Source of the DNA: Vanilla planifolia
Lineage: Eukaryota; Streptophyta; Magnoliopsida; Asparagales; Orchidaceae
NCBI GenBank assembly: GCA_023846275.1
Contig: CM043871.1
Span: forward strand, 27,062,569-27,126,568
Direction of reading: 5' to 3'
DNA length: 64,000 nucleotides
Part shown: in pieces, positions 50,461 through 63,480 of the stretch
How the letters are laid out: the number at the start of each line of letters is the position of its first letter
Numbering within the stretch: the first letter of the stretch is position 1
Translations under genes and position numbers: made by a program
The notes under the pieces: generated by a model
Told to the model about the DNA's origin: nothing
Seen by the model: only the letters and a program-made list of their open reading frames with translations
Database searches by the model: none

Positions 50461-52430
50461 TTCTTTTCTTATTGGATAATTACAAGAAATAACCATAGAG
50501 AAAATATTTTACATTGTTATTTGTTTATTTTACATAATTTTTTAGATCATTAAGCTTACATAGTAATTCATTCTTTCTCTTTTTTTTCTATTACATTTTT
50601 TCTTTTATTTATTATTTTCATTTTGATTTTTATATCACCATATATACACACACATATATGTCAAAAGTATTAATATAGAATTACATAAATCAAAACAAAT
50701 ATGGACGATTATATTTTATGTAAAATGTTTACATCATATTTTATTTCACAATATTTCAAGAAAATTAAAATAATTTAGCATACTTTTATAATAGTTAATT
50801 AAATTATCTATTTGATGACTCTAATATATTTTCTCAATTTTCTTATCTTTTTCTTTTATATATTTCTTTTATTTTTAACATAATTCTTATTATATTTTAT
50901 CAATAATTATTCATATTCTATTTTCAAACTTTAAAAAGTTTGAACATCTCATTTTCTTACTATTTAATGTACTTATTTCACATTGCTCAATTTTTTTAAT
51001 GAAAAGCGCTTACAAATGCTATTGCAAATGGTCCTTAAGGACTTTTGAAACTCGATTAAGATTTATTATTCTTGTCTTTAGGTCATATAATCTAATTTCT
51101 TAGATTGCAATGTACAATTGTTAGCATAGGAATCAAACAACATATTATATGGGTTAATTGTCGCTTATGCACGTTGTAAAGTTGATTGTATCATTCAATC
51201 ATATCTATTGATGTCCTCCTCAAGTAAGTTAATTGTATAATACGATTGACCCAATCATACACTATCATTAACTTAGCTAAAAATGACGAGTTGGGGATTT
51301 CAACCCAACCCTTAACACATCCAAAATTCAACCTCAATCCACTATACTTCACATAGACGTCTCAAATAAGGGAAAACTTAATTGAAATAACACCTATTGC
51401 CAATCTTTGAAAGAGAATGAGATTAAATTCCTTTTCTTGAACTCCATGATTTGAACACTTTTATCACAACAGAGATACAAGTCAAACTCTCTCCAATGAC
51501 TCTTTTCTTCCTCTTGCAAGGGAGAGATAAATAAGGGAAGCTTATCATTTATATTTAAAATGAATTCCTTTTAATATTCTTTTCATTTATTTTTTCACTA
51601 TAAAAATTTTGAAAAAATTCATCTGATTTTTAAAAATTATAAACAATATATTTATGAATTATTTATGTCAAGATATTAGCAATGATATGATCAAATTAGA
51701 CTTGACTATTATTAATCTTTGATTTTGGATATACATAACCCACATCTAATAAAAAATGACTCTATTATGTATATAATTTTTAATTATTAAAATGAATTGT
51801 CAGACATATACATACATATAAACTACTCTGTTTCTCTTAACGAACTTATTCCCTACCCATGTCTCACCATGTTGCTCATGCATGGCCAAAAACTTTTAGA
51901 AGCATTGACCTTAACTACAAAATCAATTATCAATTACATGTCTAATAAAAATAAGCTTTTCTTTAAATTCCTCAATCATTTTTTCACATCGACATCACTA
52001 CTATCATCCATCACTTAATGATAGTCATATATATAGGGGACACAAAATTTGATATTCGATAATGGTGATCACAGTTGTCCTCAATGATTAATAACAATAC
52101 GAGATTCACTCGCTCACAAGGGACTTATCAAGTTTGCATTGTCGTCTGAATGATCAATGATAATAATCATAGTGTTGCTTATATCGAAAGTTAGTAAATT
52201 ACATAATTGATTAAATTAATTTTAAGCAACCTGCAATAACTTCAACAAAATGACAAGACAATTTTGATTAACAAGAGGAATTCTTTGCAGATGTGAAGCA
52301 AACCTGAGCAAGGCAAGAAAAAAGAAAATGATACATTTATCAATTACGTCTTCCACCAATCTGTTTCTGTTGTTGTACTCCGCTGGCCATCAACCTCACT
52401 CCCGTGTCCCCTTTTCCTTTGTTGCATGAG

Positions 52431-54714
52431 CTAACACTTTGGAAGATCAGCGGGTGGCGGAAGCAGCGACTCATTGGGCCCTTTCCCGTTGTCCACCACA
52501 AACGCCATCTTCAGCCCCCAAGTCGTGTGCACCTCGAAATGACAATGCATGAACCAAACACCTGTATCCAAAGAGGCATTTCGTCAAACAATTTGTCTTC
52601 AAAGTGTAAAAGAGCACAACAGCTCTATTTACAGTTTACCTGGGTTGTCGGCTCTGAATCTTATGGCCGCCCACCCACCCGAAGGCACCGCAATGGTGTT
52701 CCTCTCGATCGGATCAACGAGGTTGAATTTCAGCGGCGAGGTCTTGGGATTATAGTTTCCGAGCCCCTTCCCAACCACGAAGAAGTTATATCCGTGCAAA
52801 TGGATTGGATGGCTCTCCGGCGCGATGATTCCCGTGTCCTGCAAAACGAGCTGCACAGTAGAGTTATACGCGAGGCGGTAAAGCCTCGTCCCTGTCATAG
52901 TCTGCACGTTGGCGGGTCCGCTCCCAGTGTAGTTGAACTCCACCAGAGGCTTGCCTGGGAAATCCAGCGTGAAGACCCCCTTCTTCTTGAAGAAGTGCGC
53001 CTCGAGCAGTGAGGTTGTCGGCATCACGAAGCTCACGTTGTTGATCGCCCCCACCACGCGGCTGCCGTTCACGCAGGTGGCGCAGGGGTTGACGCCGATC
53101 CCGATGGTGAAGAGCAGAGAGTGATCTATGGCACCTCGGGGGACATCTGCAGGGAAGCTTCTCGAATTGAGGCTTCGGATGGAGTCAGCAAAGGCGGTGG
53201 CCACTGGGGTGGCGTTTCGCGGCGGAATGCTGACGGTTGTGATGGCGGAGGTGGTGAGGGAGTTTTCATAGTGTAAGGTGGCTGTTGCGGTCCTGTTGTC
53301 TACCTCGACGACCATGGTGTCCATGAAAGGTGAGGCGGTGACTAGATAGCGTCCAGTTGATTTATCTGCGGTGAGGAGTACGTTGGTGGTCTGGCCGGGG
53401 GTGATCACCACCGTGTCGGTGGCGAAGGGTTTGGTGTAGACGGCGTCGACCTCTACGACAATAAGCTTGTGGCCGGCTATTTTGAAGAAGAGGTCCTCAT
53501 TGAGCGCAGCATTGACGATGCGGAGGAGGTATGTCTTCCCTTTCTGCACTTGCAGTTTGAATCCATCTGGGCCATTTTCAAACCCGAATTAGTGCTAATC
53601 TAGAGCTTCCTCATCGTTTAAGTTTGTAAATTTGTTGTTTTGTTGCTGTTTCAAATTTGATTTTGATATATTTGTTTCCAAATTGAGCAAAAAATCTTTC
53701 TCAATTTTCAACTGTTCTGTACTGGTCTGAACATCAAAGACATAACAAACAAAATTCAGCTTACAAAATTAGTCCTTTAGTTGATGAGACTCAAAACCTC
53801 ACCTAGCGAAGAAGACGCACACGTGGAGAGTGGTCCGGGATGGCCATTGATGGTGTGAGCGTCGGAGACATTGGGGGCGCCACCAGTCTGCATGGCTTGG
53901 TTGATCACCGCCTCGGTGTCGGCCTTCCACCATTCCGCTGCAAACAAGAGACATCCTTTGGAGTTCGACGACAAGGAGAGCATGAGGAAAGCAAGTGGAG
54001 ATCGCAATAAGCTGATACCTAAAACAACCACAACCTCTTTGTAGGGTTTCGGGAAGGGATAAGGGACGTTAAGCTTGGGCTTGATGACGATGGCTCCATG
54101 TACAGTTGCCCGAAGCCATAAGATATGGGCGTGGTACCAAAGCGTACCTCTCTGGCCCGTAAGGGTGAAGTTGTAGACGTAGCTCTGCCCGGGCTGGATT
54201 GGGCACTGTGCTATATACGCCGGGCCGTCGGCCCAGCCCGTTCGCAACTGTCTTATTCCATGCCTGAATTGTCTCAAATAAACTACATCTTAGCTTTGCA
54301 CACTTGCAGCACATAGTAAACTCATTACAATTGATTGTTGGTCGAGTGAACCATTCATCAAACAAAGCACTTCAGAAAATTCTAGTGTGCAAACTATGCA
54401 ACTACTTACCAATGGATTGTGACATTGTACTTAACATGGTTGACAACCTTCACGAGCACATTGTCGCCTTCTCGGGCGGACAGGGTCGGGCCAGGAAAGC
54501 GACCGTTGACGGTGAGGATGGGCTTGCTCGAGCAGAGCCGGGTTATGTTCCTCGTCACAATCTGTAGAACTCTTGTTTAGCAAACATAGTCACGTCTAAC
54601 CAAGTGAGCTGAGGCAGTTGATATGCTTACGTTGAACTTGTAATGCCTGGTGATGCCATTTGCAAACGCTGGAAACAGGCAAAGGAGAAGAAGAAGGACT
54701 CGCACTGACTCCAT
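52431..54714 (-). CDS. Laccase (multicopper oxidase), 557 aa
   Basis: Plant laccases are secreted to the cell wall, where they oxidise monolignols. Six exons: 54631-54714, 54410-54561, 54019-54263, 53803-53937, 52640-53566 and 52431-52561. All have GT-AG borders and matching phases, and the total of 557 residues fits the family. The N-terminus [18 protein letters not shown] is a signal peptide. All four copper motifs are intact: [54 protein letters not shown] and [19 protein letters not shown], with a leucine at the likely T1 axial position. Many N-x-S/T sites are seen. The C-terminus [13 protein letters not shown] resembles the LAC17/LAC2 group. A miR397-like target site lies at 53497-53517 over the codons for VNAALNE. 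The 5' UTR has purine-rich GAGCAG repeats on the gene strand. Confidence 0.96.
53497..53517 (-). promoter_or_regulatory. Predicted miR397 target site in laccase mRNA
   Basis: The + strand here (tcattgagcgcagcattgac and one more base) equals the conserved plant miR397 sequence except at positions 9, 15 and 20. All three differences are G:U wobbles against the transcript. The site sits over the conserved VNAALNE codons, the known location in laccase mRNAs. The miRNA sequence is recalled, not searched. Confidence 0.8.
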
Positions 54715-54717
54715 TTG

Positions 54718-54775
54718 ACCTTCTGCTCCTTCTGCTCCTTCTGCTCCTCCTGCTCCTCCTGCTCCTGGTCCTCTT
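54718..54775. repeat. Short CTGCTC(C/T)T-type repeat in laccase 5' UTR
   Basis: About six imperfect 9-bp units (ctgctcctt, ctgctcctc) directly upstream of the laccase start codon. The transcript strand is purine-rich (GAGCAG). Confidence 0.85.
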
Positions 54776-55307
54776 CTATGTTTTTCTGCCTTAGTTGAGG
54801 AGGAGTTTAGGTAAGTGAGATTGATGACAAGGGAGATTCATGCTTAAAAAGAGCAGGGAGCTCTAGCTGCTGGGTCGTTTTTATTATTAGGTGAGAAGAC
54901 GAGGCTTGATCAATAAGGTTTTGGTAGAGATAACCACATGCTTCCCTGCCTTTCTTTCTCAATAGATTTCTTGATTTCTAAACAAAGCTGTGGTTTCTCC
55001 AGCTTGTTATAATTTTCGACCTACTCCTTTCAGTCCTAAGTCGCTCTCCTTTTGGTACAAGTTTGAAGGAGAGGAGAGTTGGTTAAACCAATACCTTATG
55101 CTTAATAAAATACTTTTTTTTCTGACATTATTTAGCTTTGGAGAATGCAGTGTACTCATAGTAAAGTATATAGAGAAATTATACTCATTTTCTAATTTAT
55201 GCATGGTTTTTTATATCATTTAGTAGTTGTATAAATCCACAGTGCTGATTTTCCACAACACAATAATGAACAAAGAGCAGTATCAAGCAAAGAAAATGTT
55301 ATGTTTA

Positions 55308-55312
<5 letters not shown>

Positions 55313-55368
<56 letters not shown>
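55313..55368. repeat. (AT)n microsatellite, about 56 bp
   Basis: Uninterrupted AT dinucleotide run, about 600 bp upstream of the laccase start codon. Confidence 0.95.
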
Positions 55369-55371
<3 letters not shown>

Positions 55372-58300
55372 GCATATATTATAGTTATATGTCATTTTCT
55401 TCTTGTGCATGTTTGATTTGTACCATGGGTTCTAGAAGAGGAGCCATTTGCAGCTTTCTTATGTTTGTACCGAACAGGTGTCCCTATAATAGAATTGGCC
55501 TGATTGTTAGAAGTAAAATTTGATGTGAAGGGAACTTCAGGTCTTAGTTCTAACTTAAGTCGATTAGACTTCTTAAGATAAGCTGTAAAAAGACATTTGA
55601 ACAACATTTGAAAACTAGACACGTATCTTCATCTAAGGAAATGCATTACAAAAATTAAAAAAAAAAAAAAGGATGATGAGAGAAATTTTGAGAATACAAG
55701 TTGAGTGTTTGACAATTATTTGAGGTATTATAGAAAAAACAATACATGAAATAGTAATTATGAGCTGTTGGCAATTAATCAAAGTATTGTAATTGAGAAA
55801 ATTTTCATGTTTCTCAATAAGCTCTTTTAGTAAGTTTCATCTAAAAAACACTATCTAGAGGACTTAGTCAAAGTCATTGAGCATGGTAATTATGACTCAT
55901 GATTGTTCTAGTATCTTGTTGAGCCAAATTGGTTCAGCTTTGCTCTGGCCATATCCTTGTTCCATGAACCTTTACTAAAACTCTCGATTTGTTCCTTAGA
56001 ATTGGCTTATCATTGGATTGTGCATACATCACCATGAGATAGGATGACCAAGCCTCCCTCTCCATAGGTTCAACTCAAAGGTTAGCAACCAACCATGAAA
56101 CTGGAAGCCTCGTCTCGACGTCAACACCAACTATTGCACTCCATCCCATCTCCTGACTCTTTCAACTCTCCTTTTTGTCATTCTCTTTTCTTCATGTTTA
56201 TTCATGAAAAAAGACTCAAGGGGCACATAATGTTGATAGTTGGCAAACCATCTCGATGGAAGGAATCGACAATTATTGCTAATGACAAGAGAATGCATGA
56301 ATAGATGATGAACAAGCTAATTTAATGACGTGAAGGCTCAAAAATATATGTGAAAGTTCTAAATGTAAATATTGTGTTAGTTGATCTTCTAAAATCTATA
56401 AAATCAAGCAAGAGAGCTGGAAGGTATAATATGCATATCTGTTCAACTTTTCAAGAAACTCCAATGCTCTCTTTGGTTGCCCATTCCATCTAATTAGTGC
56501 TCTAATTTCCTTAAGAAGAATGTAGAGGTGAGCATATTTAGTTAAAGCAATGAGCAATATGAAGGAGGTAGTAATCATGGTCAGTGGAAAGACAACAAAA
56601 AAAAAAACTACCCACAAACACAAAAATATAGAAAACAAAAATCTATTGTTCTAAGGGCATGAAGGTGACATTGATTTTGTGGGATTTTTCTCATGTGCTC
56701 GAGGCAAAATCTTGGGAGTGATGAATACAAAATTTATTAGGTAATAATTGATTTAACAAACCCTAAAATACAACTATCATCTGGGGTAATTTAAGTAGTC
56801 CACGATAGCAAACAACAAGTTTGCACTTGAAATCTTGAACAGACCGGATAAACATAAAAACTCGTCATATTTAGCAACTTTAAAGATCTAATCTTTAGAG
56901 ACTTAAAAAAACATAAAAAATTGTGAAAATTTTTCTAGTCTTTTGTATTTTAAAGTCTCGTGATATTTAAATTCTATTTAGCATATGAAATAGATGAAAA
57001 TAATGACACAAGAAAATTCTTGATTTTATTTGGATAAAGAAGTCAATAATTAACTTATCAATGAGAGAAATAAGTGCAAAAGGATAAAACATGAATGAGG
57101 ACTAAGAGAATAAAGAAATAGTAAATATATTTAACTATTTTTTATTTTATTTTTTTGAAAATTATAACTATAAGAGGAGTGGATAGCATTTGACCAAGTT
57201 GTGAGAAAAGGACTTGGTCATGAGAGTGGAGACGTGATAATAACATCCAAAGAGTGCAAGATGTGATCCTCGAGTGATGTCCTAAGAAGAAAAATCACTA
57301 AACACCATATTCTTAAGATATCAATGCATCTTTTGGAATCAAAACTTGCTTGGGTGGAAATGAGGGGATTTAAGAGAATAATTCCTTGTTATAATGAGAT
57401 CGAACATCACAAATATGGCATCATAGCAATACTTTTTTTAGTTTGATGTGATTTAAGGACAAATCAAGTAGAACATGGTGGGCCTTTAATATCTAAAAAG
57501 GACAGAGTGTGATTGTTGGATAATGTTTTAAGAAGAGGAATTGTCATATGAGGTACAACAATTATACAAAACTTTTATAGGTGCAAAAATAAATTGTTTC
57601 ATATCGACCATGGAAGAAAAATTATGTGCTTTATATGTTATACATGGTTTGAACACGTCGAGCTGCCTTTTTAAGGATAAAACCTACTTGGATGGAGATG
57701 AGATGATCAAAAGAAACAACACCACAATATAATACAGTTGAGTCATCACAATGGTACATAGAGGAAATGTGGGATAACATGGTGGCTTTGCTACAATAGC
57801 CATTGAGTCAACACCCCTCATCATTGCAACGGGGGACTCAAAAGGACTTTGCATCACCATAACAATATTTGGGTGAAATCATCTAAGAAGATGACTCCAT
57901 TTTCATGAAAGGAGTGATTATTGCAAGCCTTAGAATTTACTTGTGACTATTATTTAGAACTTAGATAATACCCAGGATTGTCATGCTTTACAAAGCATAA
58001 ATTGTTCATTCAAACAAGATATTATAAGGTTATGTTAGGCCCTTTTTAGGGAGTGATACTTATTAGAATGGAGTGGGCTTTTAAGGGCCCTTTGATTTGT
58101 CTTGATTGCCAAGTTCGACCATAAAGGTTCTTTTTACTAATAGCTCAAGGTTATGTTAGCGATTTGTGACATTGGCTGCTTGGTAGTGTCATGTGTCAGG
58201 GCTCGAAATATTCTAAGGTTTATGTGGCATGATTATACTTTACCTTGTTTTACTCAAAAGTATTGAGACGATCATTTATAAATGAGATGAATTTAAGAGA

Positions 58301-61300
58301 ACTATACCCAATAACTTGTTCCCTAATATAGGTAGCCTAGTCATGAATGAGGACAAGTTTGGTTGTTAGTTTTCTCAAGGGACCTCAATGGTGTGTAAAA
58401 AAGGCTAGCTTGATGATGGTGATTGACCCATTGGCTAAATATTAGTTGAATAGAGACTAGGTCATAGAGTTAGAATTATCCTTAGACCTTAATAAAACAG
58501 ATAAATATGTAACAATACTTGATAATCTTATTGAACTTCTTTAAAAGTTATAACTTAAATAAGGAAGTTTAAGATTTATTGATAGTATAATTTTATATCA
58601 TATTTGCTCTAAATTTGAGGGATTTCATTACCATCCTCTTATGGATAGCATTCCTAAGATGCTTGTCATCTGCATTTGGTTCCTCTCTTGCTCTCTAAAG
58701 CTTTGGGTTCTTCTTTATGTCAACCACAAAATGGGTAAAGACCATTTTTGATATGCGTGCTACATAGAAGAGATTTGCACAAGCATCCACAATGAGTGAA
58801 ATGCAAATGGTTTGAATCATATATTGGCTATTAGGTGATTCATAAAGATAATAATTCAAAAAAATAAAGAGGGATAAATTGAATGGGCAATAACAAAGAT
58901 TTTTTAGTCCAATTTGCAAAAATTTAATTAAACAAATTATACAAATAGATTTCTGTAAAGTTTTTTTTTTAGTTTTCAATAATTATGCTTAGCATCATAT
59001 GCATTAAAATTTATTACATATATTTATATATATATTATAATATATGTCATCTTTTGATAAGTAAATAAAATAATTAATTAAAGCCATAGCAATTGCTTTC
59101 AAAAACCGACCTCAATCAAATGATTTGATGGGCCAACATACAAAAAAAAAAGCAGCATTAACATGCGAAAGGGATCCCTTATATTAAAATGCATTTTTGT
59201 TATTATAGTAGGAATATAGTTAGATAAAACATAATAAAAATGTTGAAAGAGATAATCAATAAAGTTGACAAAATAAAATTATTTGATAAAAATAATAATA
59301 ATATTTGATAAATTTAATAAGAATGTAATACTTGAAAAATTATATATATAAATTATTATATAATGACTATAAACATCAATTAATAACAAATCTAATAACA
59401 AATCTCATATGAGTTCAACAACTTATGATCAAAATATAATTTTATAATCAAATTAATATATAAAAATCTATTATGCTTAAGGTTTTTAGAGAAGAGATAG
59501 ATATGACGTAAGTAAAAACCTATTTTAGATAAATGCTTATGTAGCCTCCCTCGAGAGGGATTGGAGATGATTTAAATTTGAAATTTCATTTCATTCTCTC
59601 TCTTTAGAGAAAAGATAGATGCAAAATAGAATTACAATTTCGTAAAAAATCCTTGATTTTGTAAGTTTCAATCAGTTGAAATCATAAAATAAATTTAGTT
59701 GTATTATTTTTGTTATATGAATTTAATTTTACTAGCATGATATTATATTTTGAATGTTTCTCCACTTGCAAAGGTTTCTTCGATGTTGTTGGCCTAATGT
59801 TATGTATATGATTAGCTCAAGTCATTCTTTGTTATAATTTCTCTCACTCATTTCTTGTCTCTCTTTCAAGGGAGTCATGAAACAACTTAATTCTCTATAT
59901 TTGCTATTGAAAACTATCAAATTCAACATAATTGACTTATTGAATTACACATCGACACAACCAAAGAAGCCAATGTTCTTATTCGAAAAAAATATGAAGT
60001 TAGGTTTATGGTTTCATGGTTTGATTGATTTGTTCTATAAAGTAATTCAATCAAAACCAATTTGTTGAAGCCTTGTCAAAGTCCACTGAGAATAATTGAA
60101 AATTATATGTGCAATTAGTGAGTCTTGCCTTTGTCTTCAAGAAATGTTTTTCCTTAAAGATTGAGACTTGGGAGTAGCTTATCACTTTAAGGTTGATAAG
60201 CAAACGTTTTAGTTAATGTGGTTTTACTTAATTTTTTAGATATCTTTTGTTGGGATGTTGTTATTAAACCAATACTTTAAAAAAAACTTTTAATGCGAAT
60301 GTAATTTTTTTTCAAGAGCATGAGGCATGATTTTTTTAGAATAATTTATTATTATTTTTTAAAAATATTACAAACAATTTTCAAATGAATTTAAAAAATG
60401 TTAAATAATCAAAATTTGGGTTTATGACTTTTGTGGTGAGAAGTGAATTAATTTTACTTTTCCATAGGAAAATCTTTTCATGAATTATTATTAGTATAAG
60501 TCATCACAGAAAAATTCATTGAAAACCTTGGCAATAATAAGGCTAAAATACATGAGATCACAAAAAAAGACTAATATATGTAATAATTAGTTCATTAAAA
60601 AAGAAAATATTTTTGAAATAATTAATATAATTAAGATCTTAAATTGATATGTTTTTTTAATTAATTTATAATTTGATCTAAAGATAGATTAGTGTGTAAT
60701 AATCTTACCAAATAACTTGTGACTCTAATTAATTATATTTACAATAAGTTCATATATTTATCCAAAATTTGAAGTAATTGAGCTGTATTAATATTTTTAT
60801 ATATCAATTGGGAAGCATATGATAGGGTCTGATAAAGTTTGCTAATATTAATTAAAAAATATATTTCATAATATAAAAACAAATATATTATTGTATAGAT
60901 TTTGTCGAGACACCCTTATGTTCAATTGAGCAAACTATGGTAATCACTATCATTGTTGTCATGTTATCATTTGTCATGAGAGTTGATTGTGGGTGGAAGG
61001 GAGTTGGTGAGAGGAGAGAGATGGTAGAGATTGAGAAAAGAGAAATAAGAGAGAGAAAGTTAGAAAAGGAAAAATAATCTTTGAGGAGAGAGAAAAAAAA
61101 TAGAGATAAAGTGAAATGATTTTAGAAGAAGCTTATATAATAAAGATTTACGAGTTTTGATCGTTTAAGTGTAGAAATAATAACATGTTAATGCAAATAA
61201 TTTATAATTACATTATTAGAATGATAAAAAAATATATAAAATTATTTGTAAATAATATAATTAAAAAACATTAAATATTTTATGACACATAAGTAATGTG

Positions 61301-61659
61301 GAACATGCATGTCTCTAATTTTTTTAACTTGTTTATAATTTATTGAAATAATAACTATTAGAATTTTAAAAATTAAATATTTTAAAATAAAAATAAGTAA
61401 ATCTAACTATGGTATGTATAATTATCTATTGAAATAAAACAAATCATTATTTAATTAAATATAGTTAGTTAAAATTTTAATAATCTAAATCTAATAAACA
61501 TAAATACTATACAATATAATATATACATAAATATAGTATTTTTTTAAAAGAAAAGAAATTTTCTCAAATAAAAAATTTTATCTTGCTTATTTTCAATAAT
61601 TTTTTATTTTCTCTAATTTCACATTTTCCAATTCTTCTTTTAATTGAGAATTAGCGCTA

Positions 61660-61975
61660 TTACCCCAGCACTTAACCTAAATTACCTAAAGCCCCATGAA
61701 TTACCGCCAATCTTTAATTCCAATAGAGTTTCCTTTCCCAATTTACTAAAACCGCTTCTCCCCTATCTAGATCCCGCCGGCCGCTCCCCCCTCGAATTCT
61801 ATTTTCCCACCTAGGCACGGCCAATCGCCATCTCTCACCCGCGCTGCCGTCCCATCGGAATTTCCTAGTCTCCCCTTTTGAACACAGTTCACGACAGCTG
61901 CACTGCGTTGCTCTAACCCTCGACTTCACTCTCATTCTATGCCGCCAATCGGTTTAGCCTCGCCGTTACCTTATT
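61660..61975. other. Isolated GC-rich island, possible orphan first exon or gene fragment
   Basis: About 300 bp of clearly GC-richer, CpG-containing sequence (cgccggccgctcccccctcg, cacccgcgctgccgtcccat) surrounded by very AT-rich DNA. On the + strand it looks like a pyrimidine-rich leader followed by ATG CCG CCA ATC GGT at about 61939, but the frame then runs into AT-rich sequence without an obvious donor. No protein family is recognised. It could be a first exon, a promoter remnant or a captured gene fragment. Confidence 0.35.
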
Positions 61976-63480
61976 TGACAATTTTATGTAATACAAAGTC
62001 CAATCAATACAAGCTTAGAATATTGTTGATTTTACATGTTCTTTTTGGATTTCTCTCTACTAAACGTGCTAATCATTTCTCTATTGGAGTTTGTTTTCTT
62101 ATACTAGAGATGTTCATATAGTTTTAAGTTGATAATCGTTGTTAGTTTTGCGAAAATGAGTACAAAATAAAAAATTGAAGAAATAAAAAAATGATATACT
62201 TATTTGAAAAGGTTAATTTTCAATTATATTAAAATATTTATTATTTATATTGATATTTCATATTTAATATATTTTTTATTGTATGAAAGATGTCATGAAA
62301 AATGATTTAGTTTTATAGAAATATATATATATATATATATATTTGAAATTTATAAAAATTAAAATAAACTTATGTGAGAAGTTGTAATAGCAAAAACATG
62401 TAAGTAGAATTTTATTTTCTAAAAAATATTTGCATATTTAATATAATATATGATTGTGCATTATTTATTAGAGGAATTAATTGCAAAAAATACATCTATG
62501 TTCGAAGCGTCCACGATTCAACTTACATAGCATTGTATTGGGTTTTGTCAACTTTTGCAAGAGATTTGTTATATTAGTGATGAAAGAAGAAATAATTAAT
62601 GAATAAAAATATTTATTAAAAGACAATTTAATTGAATAGTGTTAAGAATTGTTACTATAAATGATATATATATAAAAAAAATTAAATATAAATGATCATT
62701 GAACCCATTTTAGTTTTATTGAGAATTTATTTTAACCGAGTATTATAATTTTAACGAGATGTTATGTGCTACCTTTTTTATTTATTTAAATAATTATGTA
62801 TTGTTTAATTAAATGTTTAGATAAAATATAGATATTTTGGTTTACAATAATTGGAACAAGATTGAAAGATAATTATTAATGTAAGTGTTTAAGTTATGAT
62901 AATTAATTTAATTAATTATTTGTTAATTAAAACGGTGATTAAGAAATTTAACATTAGCAAAATTCTGTTATTATATCATTAGTTACTCATAAAATAACGT
63001 ATTCACAATAAGCATATAAATATTTATGTTAAATGGTGATTTTATTTAAAATAAAAGATTTCAGCATATTTGAGCAATTTAATATTGAATGTAAAATTAT
63101 TTTCGTTAGAGCCTTTATTTCTTGTGACATTTATTAATTGAATATATTTTTTTTCTAATGGGTTTAACGTAACTGTCCAAGCAAGGTTTTGGTTTAATAA
63201 CAATTTTATTGGATATTAAACTGATTCATAAATTAATAAATAAATAAAATAAATAAATATATTTAATATTATCATTATTAAATATTGTTATAAAAGTTTA
63301 TATTGGAAAATTTTGACTTTTTTATAAAACAAAAAAAAAATTTTAACATTATTTTAAAAATATAATTATTTGTTGAATTATTATTATTAGAATCATGATT
63401 TAAAATAATAGTCGTATTTATTATAATAAAATAAAAATAAATTTAAAAACAATGTACAAAATGGGTCCCACATATGGAGG

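Larger units (their letters stand above)
54776..63480. other. Gene-poor AT-rich stretch right of laccase
   Basis: The first 200-300 bp should be the laccase promoter. Beyond it no gene or family was recognised on either strand. Seen: an (AT)n microsatellite at 55313-55368; a weakly self-similar zone at about 57240-57735, where segments such as cttgcttgggtggaaatgag and cctacttggatggagatgag recur about 320 bp apart; a GC-rich island at about 61660-61970; and a short (AT)n at about 62323-62342. Open frames are all under 100 codons and look like chance. Confidence 0.55.

Noticed and set aside
52404-53124. + strand open frames over the laccase
   Set aside because: They are shadows of the laccase exons on the opposite strand; the - strand carries the copper motifs and splice sites.
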